From contig NC_092672.1 of assembly GCF_964355755.1 (NCBI RefSeq), forward strand, positions 6,572,001 through 6,636,000: a stretch of 64,000 nt of DNA, written 5' to 3'. Source of the stretch: Antedon mediterranea (taxonomy: Eukaryota; Echinodermata; Crinoidea; Comatulida; Antedonidae). How positions within the stretch are numbered: the first letter of the stretch is position 1; the number at the start of each line of letters is the position of its first letter. Positions 1-15,000 of this stretch are shown piece by piece. A program made the translations under genes and the position numbers. Below the pieces are notes generated by a model, which did no database searches, was not told the DNA's origin, and was given only the letters and a program-made list of their open reading frames with translations.

Positions 1-3000
1 AGAACACCCGCAAGCACTCATTGCGCCATACTCTTACAAAACTTGTTGGTGTCGTAAACCGATCCGGTGTAGTAAGCAGCAAGCCTTGACATACTCGAGA
101 TAAGTCACGCAAGTTGAAGATGTAGTGGAACTTTGACGGTGTTGGTGGTAGATCTATAATGATCTGTTTGTAGAGGTCTAGAGTGGCTTGTGTGATCTTT
201 GGTGCAATTTCCTGAATAGGTTCTTCAAACGACTGCAGATGACCAGATAAGATGGAGCTGTAGATGTTCTTGAGGGAGTCGTCTGATGGAAAAGTGATGT
301 TGAAAACACTGAAAAGTGAGATGAACCGTGGGTCAACTTCGTTACGTCCACCTCCAGCCTATACAAAATATAAGTAAGTGTTCTTAATAATATAAAAAAT
401 TATTGCACCCTTGAATAACAATGTTTTCATGATTGAACAATTTTTGACACAACTAAATATTAACCAATAATGCATACCTTTCCCATGGAAGCAATGTATC
501 CAATATCTCTGATATACTTCATGATAAGATCCTTGCCTCTGTCATACATTCCACCTTTCTCAAGTAGCAACTTCAACAATGCAATGGGCTGCTGGGTACC
601 ATACTCATCAACCTACAGAAAAATAAACACATACTGTTGTTTACATTCTAAGGGCAAAGAGTCCCCAAATGAGAAACTAACCTCTAAGTAAAGGAAAGAT
701 AATGGCTTAAAGTTCAGGATACACATCCATAATTACAGTGGCCTTGTTGTCAATCATATTTTACCTGAGGCATGTTCATATCATCCATAAAGACCAAGAG
801 ATGCTTGCCCGGTGGTGGCCCATATGTGTCTTTAGTACGCTTTTCTACATTAGCCTCCAAATTTCTCTGTAAATCCATAGAGGTTGTTCTGGATGAAAAG
901 TTGATGTTCAAAATTAGCTGAGAAAAAAAACAATATGTTAATGAATGGAAACAGCAATGTATGTTTTGGGACAACATTCAATGGACACTCTTATTCAGGG
1001 GACTCTTTTTTGGGCCCTAAACAGGGACATCATTATTATATTTGCAAGACATATTTACATGTGCATCTTGATCCATGTTCCTTAGGAAGTCCTGAATGGT
1101 GGCAGTCTTGGAAGTTCCAGTATCTCCTACAAACACAACTGGATGTTTGATCTTTGTCATCATCTCAAGCAGCCAGGTGCTGCGGACTGTATCCACGGTT
1201 GGCACCAGAATCTCATTAAACCTTCTGTCTGGGTCATGGATGTACTTTGGTACCAGACGATTCCATGGGATCCACTGGTAAAAGGGAAAAAATATGATAC
1301 CGATAGCTATTTTATTCACAGTAAGGAGTTTATTTTAATTCAATACAAACATGAGATTATTTATACCAGTTTGAACTAGTAATTGGTCCACTGGTTCCAC
1401 AGTAAACCAATTATAGGCCTGTTAAACACTCAGTAACAGGCCTGTTTTGTTTAGGACCATATATATATGATAACTAGTAAATTTTAATTCGGGCCAATTA
1501 AAAAACAGGTGTATATGTTTAGATTCAATCTGTTAGTGGCGGTTTCATCGCTGTTGGTTGACAACTAAATAAAATTTAAAAAAAAAAATAAATAAATAAC
1601 CTTAAGGAGGACGCCTGAACCATAATTTAGAGAAAAATTGCCTTTGATAAAAGCAGAAAGAAATAGAGCAACCATAATAGCGAAAGCTAGATATTCTTAC
1701 CAGACGTTTATCTCCATCAAAGAAGTACTCAAACAGCGTGTCATACTGAGCCGGTATCTCCCCTGATTTTGCATCAACACCTTCATCCGTCACTGAAGTC
1801 ATAGAAGCAAGATACTTAATGAAGCCGTCAAATTTTACTCGGCCATCTTCCAGGAGTCCAGCACCAAGAGACCAAGTCAGAGCCTGGAGGAAATGTGCTT
1901 CAATAACATCACTCTCAAGGTTTTCTTTGTCCAAGACCGCATCTAACATTCGACTTAGTTGAGTAACCTGAAAATAATCATAAGTTATGATACACTAAAT
2001 GCCCATGACTTGTCTGATGTTGTATATCAATGTATTAGTTTACAATATAGTTCTTTATAATTAAAAGTACAAAAAAGTCTGATGTGCCCAAATATGGTAG
2101 TAATATGACCAAATGGTAGTGATATGACATCATCATGTCCATATCATCATCATCCCATCACATTCTTTTGTCACCCAAATGTTGATAGTGTAAACAGAGC
2201 TTAATACAAAATATGAATAAAATATTCTTCATACCATATTGAGTGTTGTCAATGGCACAATCGTCTTTAGTTTTTCTCCTTGCTTGCCATCCACAATCCC
2301 TTCAACGATCAGGTCAAGTGCTGGAGGAACATACTTGTTAAACAATCTCATCAGATCCTCTTGTTCCTTTTTGTTGGATCGACTGTTGACCCATTTGGTC
2401 CAGTAGGGGTGGTACCCAAGATTTTTGGGGTCCACATAGACCATACCACAACGGGATACAGTTGCAGGTGAGGCATATTGAAGATCAGAAACCTAAAAAT
2501 AGATTATACTGTATTATTAATGTTTATTAAAAATATAGTATCTTGGTATTACTGTAGATCACCACCTGTATACAATTAGGTTATTATTAACATGCATCGT
2601 TTTTGCATGAAAAAGTTTGTTTGAGATTTAAACAACAAACTTGTTGTCTTACACTACAAGGTGGCCTATCCCTAGTGTTGTAAATATATAGTAGGACATT
2701 TCATAAAGGGAATTTTAATTAAGTTTTATGGCTTTAAACATGAAAACATTTAGCAAGGAAATTTTGTGTCACCTCAAATAAAAGAGCACAGTGTTTCTGA
2801 AGACGAATTCTCTCTCCATTTGCTAATGTTAGCAGTCTGTTGTCATCCATAACAGAGTTCATGTTCTCCACCCATAGGGCATCAACATCACCATCAAACA
2901 GAATATACTTTCGCTCATTCTTGTCTGTTGGTTTGTTGATGTCTCGGAAGATATTTGACAAGAGACCGTCAGTCCAGTCACGAGTCACAGGGTCTAGGAT

Positions 3001-6000
3001 ACCGTAAAGCTCAATTACGGTCATTGCTTTTGGGTTCATTATATAGATTTTTGTATTTAAACCAAGTCTGAAAAAAAAAAAAAATAAATGTAATGGTTGA
3101 TAATTTGTAACATGTTAAAATACAATTGTATCACACCAACACCTAGAATTGCAGTAACATGCATGCAAGTTATATATGAATACCGTAACACCACTAAAGC
3201 GCTTACTTTGTTTGTGACTGTGCCAATGTGTTGATGACAACAGATTTGCCTCCACCAGTTGGACCTACAATCATTGTGGTGTGCCTTGTTAACATAGTCT
3301 CGTACATCTGAACAACTTTATCAACCTATGAATCAAAATAATATTGTAATGAAGAAAACAATACCAAATTCATCTGGTTTTTACTAAACAATTACAAGAT
3401 CAAAGAGCTAGATTAACAAAGAACTGGATTTAACGCTTAAACCAAAATCTAACCTAAATCAATTCTTTACCAAACCAAGACTAATAATAATTAAACCTCA
3501 CTATAAAGACAGGTTACAATGTGTTGTCCTACAAAGACTCCGAAATAACCATACTGTACATATAAGCTTTATGTCTGAATTACTTACTTAATAGTGGACT
3601 ACTGTAAATGCGTAAGCTACACCATTATAACCATGTCCAACATTAGCCAGTTATTTGTTAGGACATTATTGCAATTGACACACCATACCTGATCTGGAAG
3701 CAGCACATAGTTATTCTCTTCCAGAACTTGCTCCACAGCATCATTGAAATTAGGATAACGAACACGAGGACAATCTAGGCCTGGGAACAGATCGGAGATC
3801 AAGCCAAGGAACAGCGGCACATCCTCAAAGACAAACTTGGGTAAATTCATATCACGAAGAGCTCGCATTAACACCACATTCTGCAAATAATAAAAGAAAA
3901 ACATATTTACCATTTACACATTGGAACACTATCAAACTTGTTTGACAAAAAAAGTGCGATGTGCCCAAATATGGTAGTGATATGCTTAAATATGGTAGTG
4001 ATATTGACATCATCTCTTACCTCTGGCAGATCTGGAGAGCCTCTCTTCAGTTCACCAGCCATGACCAGTACAGACTTTAGAGCTCTCAGACCAAAATCAT
4101 AATGATATTGTTTGGATAACTGTTCCTTTGCTAGCTTGTATAAAACAGTCATCTTTTTGGCCAACACCTAAATGCAAAAAAACATAACATTTGTAAAATA
4201 CATGTTCAACTTTCTACATACAGTGACGGTGGATGTCCAACCGCCAGATTAAGACTTTAGCCTCTCTAATACAGTGGCGTATCCAGGATTTTGAAGTTGG
4301 GGGGGGCCGGGAATTGCCAATTTGCCGACAAAATTGGTGTCATTATCTGTACATACACGACGTCTCTGATCAATATGTTCTAGGATTACATAGTCATATT
4401 GTCTTATATGGGATAACGATGCAAAATTAAAACCAAACCAACATTATCTGTTAGTATGTTGTATTCATATTACAATAAAGAAAGAATTAGGAAAATCTCA
4501 CTTGTAGTTTTCGAAATATAGGGTCTAAAACATGGCCGAAAATGATAGTTTTTAGCCACGAAAGAAGTAAAACAATTTGCGGCCTCAGTCGACAATTCTA
4601 TTAACTACGCCATTTTTGGTTAAAATAATTACATATAATTACGTTTTTTAGTAATTTATTTTATATATCACCATTGGAAATATCAATAAAACATGTTATT
4701 AAATGCTTATAAAATATATAAAGTTGTTTACTTAACGGAATTCGGACAAATTCATTTCTCTAACTTTGTGTAGTAACGATCAGAGAGATTCATGGTACAC
4801 GCGCGAGAGAAAACATTCCGCTGCGGGTGATTCGCATCCACCAATCAAATCAGCTAGAATCCTAAATCATTCAACCGTGAGCAATGCCAATCGCGAGAAA
4901 GCTCAGCTTTGATTGGCTTACGATGACATCATATCACAAAATGGTGGTTTTGTAGTTGAGCCTCACGGAATATTCTGTTCCAAAAATGAAATACATGGAT
5001 ATTTCTTATGGTATATGTGCTTTTTCTTTAAAAATTTTGAATAATAAAGGCCTCATATCGAGAAAAAAAAACCGGGTTTTTGGCACTTATAATAAATATA
5101 TCTTAGACAAAAAAGCACATGGCATGTGGAACTATATAATCTCTTAGCGTAGGAAGACATACAAATCTCAGGTCATGAGAGGCTCAACTGCATGCAAAAA
5201 AAAGGTTTTAGGGTAAGGTCAAAGACTTTTGAGTAAACAATCTACCGCGTACGGCCGTACGTACGTGCTACACATTTTTAACGTGTTTCGTTAGATGAAA
5301 ATAAAAAATAGTTGATCTGAAGGGATCAATGATATGATATGTAAATAAACAAACACTCAAAAGAATTATGTTTACAGTTCAATTATTGTCAGAATAAATA
5401 GTTTATTTTTTTCCCCGGCACCTTTGTTTGCCGACGGCCGCGATGATGTGCCGACGGAAACGAAATCAGGGGGGGCCCGGGCCCCCCCGGCCCCCCCGGC
5501 CCCCCTACTGGATACGCCACTGCTCTAATATAGTTTCTTTTTTTATTAATGCTGTAGCTCATACAAGTTTAGGACCCACCTTTTTATTTTATACCTACAG
5601 TATTTCTTTACACTAATATAAAATTTAATTAATATACCTTTGCATAAAGGAATCCCTCAGAAAATAACATAATCTCACAGATTTGATTGAGATCTGGTAC
5701 AATGACAACAACTGGTCTGAACAGGGCTTTAACAGACTCTGGCAGCTCAGTTCTCCCAGCATAACCTGGGTTCATTGTGATGAAAATACCCATACGATTG
5801 TCCATTGTTATTTCAGCACCTTCAAACTATAAATAAATGTATATATGCAGTGTTATTAAACCAGGTCACCTATAAAACCGTGCTCAATGCACACATACAT
5901 TCACAGCGTACTGTTTGATGACAGAGAATAGATTATAAAGCATGCAGAAGATAGAACTGTAATATTATGTTGATTGTAATCACAATAACAAAGTTAAAGC

Positions 6001-9000
6001 TAAATACATCTCTGTTAAAATGTTATATTTTTTTATTTTGTTTCATAGGAGGCAGGTTTACTCACATGGAATTTTTTAAGGTTGTGAATGAGGGCATTTC
6101 TAATAGTCTGAATCTGTGATGAGATTACAGACAAGACAGAGACATCAATCCGATTAAACTCATCAAAACATCCCCAAGCACCACACTGAGCAAGACCAGA
6201 AAAGATCTTTCCAACAGCCTAGAAAAAGAAAGAAATGGAAATATCAGTATATGCCTGGAAAAAATAGCTACATTGGTTTTCGAAAAAACTGCTCAAACTT
6301 GTTGGTTATACTTTGGTATACCTTATAATCCATGCCCTCTCCACAGTTTGTGACCACACACAGAAGACCAAGAGCTTTGGCTAAATCCTTGGTTGTCTCA
6401 GTTTTTCCTGTACCAGCAGGACCAGCAGGGGCACCACCAAGTTGCATTGACAAAGCCTACAAAAATAATAAAGAGTAATACAATTTCATATACTGCATAA
6501 AAGGCAGCATTGCTTTCATATTTTTCAGGATTTAGGATTGTATTATGCCTAGCATATGGATAATGTCTTATTCAATTGCATATATAGTATTTTGATATAG
6601 CAATTTCATTATATTTATTACCTGTGTTAGTGTGAGGTAGATTCTGTCTGTCAGCGGAGTAATAACAAGTCGGCCGTTAAGGCCCATGTACTCGTAACCA
6701 TAGCCAAACGTTCCAGTACACTGTCGGATGTTTAACTCGTCTGGGTCACGATCCCAAAAGAATCGTAACTGGCTCTCCCACTCAAACTCACGCTCATTAA
6801 GGATACTAGAAGGACAAGATGAATTAAAATAAAAACAGAACCATTTTAAGGAATTCAGTGAAAAAAAATTCAGGAGATACGATATCATACAACACTTATA
6901 CTGCAAAATATGTTTTTTTTTAAATTAATTTTATTTAGTTTTTAATTCCAATTTATTTAGAGAGGGCAATCCTACCAGCTGAACCTGCAGGCCAGCTGAT
7001 ATCCATGGGACCTCTGTCAAAGTATAAACAAATTTACCTGTCCCTAACAAATCCATCAATGATGTCTCTTGCATGAACATCAATAATTAGCACTGCATTG
7101 AACTTTGACCGGTCATTCTTGGATAATGGTGATCTCACCTAAAATATAAAGACAAAATCTGAGTTTTAAAACCCTATTACTCTTACTCTATCAGCAATTA
7201 GGCAAAAACCTAATATAAAAGGCGTTTTTTAATAGGGTGTCCGCATATCAAGCAGAACATTATTAGAGAGTCCCAACTTGAGAGACGTATCACTTGCCAA
7301 TAATTTCTCATCCATTTACAGATCTAAAATGTTTGTTTATTTTGTAATTTTATATCTACCTGAACAACCAGACCATCAATCTGTTTATGCATCTTTTTAG
7401 CGTATGTCTTCATTGCCATCTTATCTCCTAGTTTCACTTTGTTGAACACGTCAGCTACCTCCCACGTCCACCAAACCTGATTGGCAGCTAGCACCACCAT
7501 ACCTTGGTACAAGTACATCCACTCAACCCTAAAATAGTTATTACATATATTTAGAAATGAAATTACGGTACTAGATAAATGCGATCAAGCCATGCATATT
7601 ACATGGGTCCATGTCTGAGCTATATTGTTTGTATCATTAGGCAAGACACCTTACTCTGTGATGTAGGTTAGTAGGTTGTACATATATTGCACATGTGCAC
7701 ACAATATAGATTTAAATACACTTTTAAAAATGAGTATGGTGTGCATGGTCCTGGACCTTGAGAGGAAAACAGTCTTGAAGTAAAGAGGTCAGTCAGTAAT
7801 TCAATCTTGTCCTGTTGACATGTCTATGTTAATCATCTCTAATAACTAATAACATTTTCTCAGTTCAAATATACCTTGTTTTGCCATCACAATACTTGAA
7901 AATAGCCTCTTTAGTAATGAGCCTGTTAGTCTTCCTCATCTCAGCCAGGACACCAGTCATCCAATCCTCCACACGACCTTCAGCTGGCACATTCTGCCTA
8001 AACATCATCTGCTCACCTTCTGCAGAGTTCATTGCTATTGCTAGGGTTTCACGGTTATTGCCTTGTTGAAATTGAAGTGATGCTATGTTGTCAAACATCT
8101 GGTATTAAAATAAATGGTAGTTATAATGAAATGAAATAATCTTAATATTTATTATCACAACTACTACTACTACCACCCACCACCAACTCATAGTCTGTTT
8201 CTATTGAGCAGGGTAATACAGTTTTTTAAATAATAAAACAATTATTTATGACAAACTGCCAAAATTGGTTATGAAGAATATATTAATAGAAACAGGCACT
8301 TAATAACTGATGCAGAATTTCTTGCTCCTTTGGGGTACAATTTACCTTGATCATATGTTCCTGGACACACGATGGATCACTGCTACCCAGAATAGACAAC
8401 AGTTCATCATCGGAGATAAAGAAGAATCTAGGAAAGGCATTCCTCTTTGAGTCTAGGTAGTCATTAAGACTCTTCTGACATTTCTCAAGACCACTACTGA
8501 TCATCTCCAGATCTTGTAGTCGATTGGTCACATGGCATGCATCCTTAATCTTTGGGTTGTTTGCAGTCTCATGCATAATCTGTAAAGAAATGTAAAGATA
8601 AAATGATAAATTAACAATTTTTATTTCATGACATAAGAGATTCATCAATGTGAGTAAAATTGGTGAGAACAGTATCGTATAAAGTGCTGCCCAATATCAT
8701 ATTTACAGAGTTCATTCTTGATTACATAACAGGATATATGCCCTGTATAAACTGAAATATTCCTGTGGAAAGTATTTAGCCAAAAAAATTTATGTAGAGA
8801 ACTTGAAAAAAAATGGAACCTTTTTGAACATCTTATCAATACTGTCAAACTTCTTGGCTTCTTCTGGCAATTGGGATCTAATGTCACCACCAATAAAGAT
8901 GCTCTCCAAATACATCCACTTCCGTTGGACTACCAACCAGACCTGTAGAATGAAAAAATGCCATTAGTAATCTGATATTTTGTAAAGTTATTTGCAAAAT

Positions 9001-12000
9001 CAAAATATGGCATGGTAAAACAAGAATTGTTGAAGAAAATTCCCTTACCTCAAGGACTTCTCCAATCAGGGAAAGACTTTTCTCCCAAGTCTGGACAGTG
9101 CTGAGAAACGGTCCAATAAACCTAGAAGCCGACATGCTCTGAAGGTTCATGGCATTGTCATCTAGAATCTGCATGACATCATCTACCGCACCAAGGATCT
9201 TTCCTCGCTCCTGTGTGCCCTTCATGTACGCCATTACGTTAAATTTCATGTGATCCCATGTGTCATTGACCTCTTTGATACCCTGAAAATTAAGAGAATA
9301 ATTAAAAAAAATAATTTTAAAGATAAACTTTTACTTCCATATGGGAACATATTTTTATTCTGTGTAGTTCAAGCAATTTAATTTCCTCTTGTAGGATGAA
9401 TACATGCTTTAAAATCTTGAAAGAATACAGTATAGAATACCAAGCTATGTTAGTCTTACCTTCTCTATACTAAGCTCTTTCGATGCACTGGTTACAATAT
9501 CACCAATTACTTCTTTGAAGTTGTGGAGCTCCATAGCAAAGAGATTCTCCAAAGTGAAAGTTTCAGGATTCATATCAAAAGCTTTACCCGTCTTCTGCAT
9601 TAGTTCTTTCCAATGCCTAAAGATGCAGACAACATTTTTTTTGTATATCATTTTATTTCCAAAACAAAAGGAACTACTTTTAACTATACGGTAGATATCA
9701 AAGGGATCATCACACAAAATCATGAGATTTAAAAGAGATGTAAAAAAATTCTTTATGACGAACTCCCTCACACACCACTGAACTACTTTTTACTGTATTT
9801 ATAGGCATTTTTATTTATTAAACTAGTTTATCATTATGTTATTGTATATTATATGTACAGTATGTTATAATGTGGAACAGATTGAAATTGAAGTATATAC
9901 AAGTATAATATGCCACCTACCTTTCTCTCAATGCTTCATTTTTCAAGTCAACAAACAGCGGAATAGAGTCTTTGAACTCTTTCATACGCCCTTCCACCAT
10001 CCTTGATGTAGGTGTGTTCTTGACATCTCGAGGAAGCTTCTTGAGAGACTTGATGAATCCATCGATACCCTCAACAAGGTGACCTACATTCAGATTTGCC
10101 CAAAGGGTCTGAGCCCACTCTTCCCTAGCAGCCTAAAGCATATAGACATGTAACATCAATATAACAATACAGTAAGTGTTTAGTAATAATAGTGACCTGT
10201 GTATTAATTTTGCAATACTGATTACCTCAAGTGGGGTTCTAAAGAGGAATAAGTATCAAACAACCAAAGTAACTAAGTAATAAAGTAATCAATAATGGGT
10301 AAAATGAGAAACTATAATTATGAAAACATACCTTTTGTTCCTTGTAGATGGTATAAATTTGATCTAATCCATTCATCTCTTTCTGAACTTGCATCAGTTC
10401 TGTGTATGACGTGATAGGTAGATCAAACAGCTTCTCAGCATTGGCCAACTCCTGTCTGTCTCTATCATAGGCAGCCACCTCTTTCTTATATTTTTCAAGT
10501 AACTCAAGACCTAGTGTGACCAAAATACTTCAGTTTAGCCACTTTCAGATTGAATACAAGTACAGCAGGCACTCAGACCTGCCAACTATACATAAAATGC
10601 AACATAACAAGTTTATATCATTTAGGAGAGTGAAGATGTGTATGCGCCATACCTTTATCGAGATCATTGCCAACAGCACCAGGTCCTTCCATCTTAAACT
10701 TATCTTGGAAGTTTGCCAGTTCCTTCCCAAATCCTCCAATCTGGGTGAGTGTAATCTATAGAAAAGTATCGGAAACATCCAAGTTACAGAGTGAGATATT
10801 GGAAATTAAATGTTTCCCTATGTACAGTTTTAAACACTTGATTGGTGCACTTGGATAATTAAAGATCTGTGACTTACCTCTGTAAACTTCCTCTTGACAA
10901 TTATCAGACTAGCATCTACATGTTTTGACTCCAAGAAAAGGTCATGCCACATCTGCATGATCCTGTTGCACAACTCTGTCTCTTCTTCAGTGACTGCAAT
11001 GTCATACATTCCTAGCGTACGATACCTCTCGATAATGTCAGTGATACGAAGCTCGACCTCCAGAGACATGTCCCTGATGTCAGCGATGATCTTCAGGACA
11101 AACTTTAGGTCTTCAAGGGTTTCTGGTGACTTCTTTAGGTCAGAACCTAGAGTCTAATATAAAAAAGTTTTTCAACATCACCATCATTTTTGCTTTTTAC
11201 AAAAGATACCCAGAGGTCTCTATTACTTATGGACTGTCTGCCGCATTAAGTGTAAATAATAGTTAAATTTACCTCAAGTGTTGTCTTTAGAATAAAAAGC
11301 TCCTCTTTTGCAGAATCATTAAGCAGCTTTCCAAGAGACTCAACCCACTTCTTAGCATGTTCTTCAATGGTACTGGCAAGAGGAGCAATGTTGAGCCGAA
11401 TACACTCCTGGTCCTTGATCATTAGTTGAACATTAACCTGTTTTAAAACATCACAACTGGTATTTAAAAAAGGGAAGGTAGGGAAAGACACATTTTCATT
11501 TCAGGTTGGGAAGCACATCAATTTACCAGCATCACAGTTTATGTGTGTATACAGATATTTAATAATTAAAGACAAACTACCTCTTTGGCCAAGTTGTTAT
11601 AGAACTGCAGTTTCTCATCATACTGGACACAAGACGGTTTCTTCAGAGCAAATTTATCAAGCATTATGGTTTTCTCAAGCTTCCATAGAGGTCGATATCT
11701 CTTCCACCTTGAGGAAAAAAAAAGTCAAATTGAGTTGGAAAACAAAATAGCTGTTAACTCTGTATTTGTGAGTATAAGAGGAAACCTGCAGGAAAATGTT
11801 AAGTAAATGTTTTTTTTAACACTAATTTTGTTTTTAAGAGCAAGGAATAACAGTAGTTGAGCGGTTAAGGCAGGGATACCGCAAACCATAGCAATAAAAA
11901 TAGCACAGTTTCAAGGCTATCTCCTCATCCAATGTTCTAGTGGTAGAACAAGATGACTGTGCACATTTGTTGTCTCTAAAGAACCAAGCGCATCTTTCGG

Positions 12001-15000
12001 AAAAGAAGACACCAGTGTAATGGTCCATCTCAACACCTGTTGTGATAGATCGAAGGAAGAATTCTTATCATACCTGCTGAGGTATTTATTTATGGAAGTT
12101 AGTGTCTTCTGCATGTTGCTAGAGATGTTCATAACAAGCTCAAGAATGTTAGGGTCAACTCCAATGTCCCTGCTAAAGCTGAACACAAATGGTTCATCTT
12201 CTCCATCAACTATCTGTGGTGGCGTTTCAATACAGGTACCATTCATCCAACGTATGAAATTCTTGGATCTACAAAAATAGGTGTATTCAATTAAAAAAAT
12301 AAATTTCTTGAGAAAAAAAACTGTGTAAAACAATAACTTAAATCCTGACAATTTAAAAGAGCTGAAGTTGAACGAAATGATGTAAGGACCATTGAAGACC
12401 TGTATAAACATGTACAAATAAATATACTGTATCTATCAAAAACGTGTAAAATGAAGAGTACAAGAATTACATTAAATGAGTATTTGATAATAATAATACT
12501 TAGTTTGATGTTATTTTTTGTTAGCATGGTGACATCCCATAATAATAATAATAATAACTTACATATCTACACAATCACGCACAGACTGCATGCTGAGCTT
12601 GTAGATTTCATTGACGGCTGGAGTCAGGATAATCTCAGGAGCGGACAGCATTGCCTCAATTTGGAAGATGAGGTTGTTACTTGAGACAGCTGTATTGAAT
12701 TCGTTCAGACTGCGCATGATAAGCTAAAAGAAATAAACAACCAATATATTTTATGAATCATACAATTAGTGAAAACAGATAAAATTTTAAACAAAGGCAC
12801 TATGTTAAGCCTTGTCTACATTATCAAATGAGTTTGACAATAAAAATGTGATTTGCCCAAATAAGGTAGTAATATGCCCAAATATGGAAGTGATATGACA
12901 TCATGTTCATATATGAGCACATTTTTTGTCACATCCAGTTTGATAGTGTAGACAGAGCTTTATATGTTATAGGTACAGTACATTAACCAACAGCAATGTA
13001 CATTGTACAATTAGCTGGTATGCACTTTCAGTCCCGGATCAGACTATCTCTAGCCTATCAATATACTTGTTGTTGTTGTTGTTTATTAGTTTACTTAAAA
13101 TTATTAGTTTACAAACCCTAATCGTTTACTTAACATTGCACATGATAATTCAACTGACAATTATATTAAACTTTGGCATTATGTAAATGTGGCCAGTTGC
13201 TTTTCACATTCAGCTGAACGGACAGTGACTTACTGATGTTAAGGTATCATACACTCTCCTTTCCCAATAGCGATAATAAGCATGAAGCCTTGGTGACCTG
13301 CCAGTGTTTGTGTGGACAACAAGACCTTCCATCTTGGTTAGGAGTGGGCCTATTGCACGGTATTTTACTGCAAGATTCTCAACAACATGATTGCGATCTC
13401 TTTCAACATGGTCAAAGTATTCCTGTCAAATGAAAATAAGTAAAAAAAAAATGTTTAATAATTTAATTATTTAATAATAATAAAGAAAATATTTTATCAA
13501 TCATAACATATTTTTGATTTTCATTTTTAATTAGCATTTGCAAAGTTTGTCCAATTGAAGTTATGTTCATCGCAAGTCCAGATTCTGGTTAGACCCGAAA
13601 AAATATGAATGAACAAATTGGGTGTGTGTATTTAGAAATAGTATGGTTCACATTAACCCACTGTACAAAACGTGTGTATGATGAAAGAAAAGGATTATCT
13701 TCTTCAATCACTTAATAAAATCTGGGTTCAATGTGAATATACAATCTTTAATTGTTTTCTTTGTTAGTAATTGTAATTTGAAAATTCTAAGGACTTCTAT
13801 ACCTTGCAACCAGGTAATGTTTGACCAGGTTTCATCAGTGGTCCTCTGAACAGGTTAGCTTCTAAAATAACATCTAATCTGGTATCAATATCTTTAGCAT
13901 TCTTCTGAATCTGGTTAACCAGAGACTCAAACTTTGCGATGGCCTGACCGCACTTAACGATGTAATCATAGATGCCGAGTGAATTCCAATTGAGACGTCG
14001 GTATCCTGGTTTGAGTGTGCGCCTCAGGTCTTTCATATGATCCTCTAAGAGTTGTGTCTCTGCGTTGTTGAGAGATGCGATGACGGCATGGTAACGATCA
14101 AGCATGTGTTTTAATCCATCATTCCATCTAAGGTATTTATCATCCTGATTGCAAGAAAGAAGAGAATACAAATTAATAATAAGAATAAAAACAATTAAGA
14201 AATGTTAAATCAGTCCGACAAACTGCCATCACAAACTACTATATTCAGTTTTTTTACTGGCCGCATTAAATTGGTTGGTTGGTCAAACAAATAATCATGA
14301 GATATTATGTACAGGGCATCCAATGTCCCTTGCCAAAAAGTAGTGACAACGCAATACGATTGGAAAATGTTAAAATACAGCAATTGTTTTGAGATTAAGC
14401 GTGGTTTCCACTAGCGACGCAACACAAGGACATAACGCAACGCAAGTGAATTGACCAATCACAAGCGATGGCTTATTCGCTTGTGATTGCTAACTGTCTA
14501 TAACTTCGCTTGTCATTGGTTAAAACGCTTGCGTTGCGTTTACGTCCTTGCGTTACGTTCTAGTGGGAACGAAGCTTAAAATACTGTATACAGAGTATCA
14601 TGCACAATACAGAAAACAAATAGCTAGTGGCAAATATTTAAAAGCTCATTCTGGATGAAAGGCCTTTATAAAGCTATAAAGAACTTTATTGTACGCAATA
14701 GGACATTTTGTATCTAACCTGTAGAGCGACATTACGAGGCAGTTCTGGAATTGAAAATCCAAGGTGTTCAAGATGTTTGGTCTCAGTGATAATTTCAGAC
14801 AGTTCTGGTGCAAAATCTACAACATATTTTAGTTCTAATGCTGTAAAACAAAAATAAATAAAATCCATTTAAACTGGATCTTTCTATTGTACTGTACTGT
14901 GTCTACATGTACAACAATAATGAGCGACCACTTTTCTGTGGCACAGATGACCTTTAAAACTATTCCTGTACATTTGGAGGTATGTCGATAAAGTAATTCT

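Noticed and set aside
4233-5616. Short open frames inside the hAT-type element
   Set aside because: No transposase motif; they run through the poly-G/C ends and are composition artefacts.
7600-7780. GGCAAGACACCTTACTCTG stretch resembling a SINE body
   Set aside because: No box A/B pair or second copy in this window, so not supported as a repeat.
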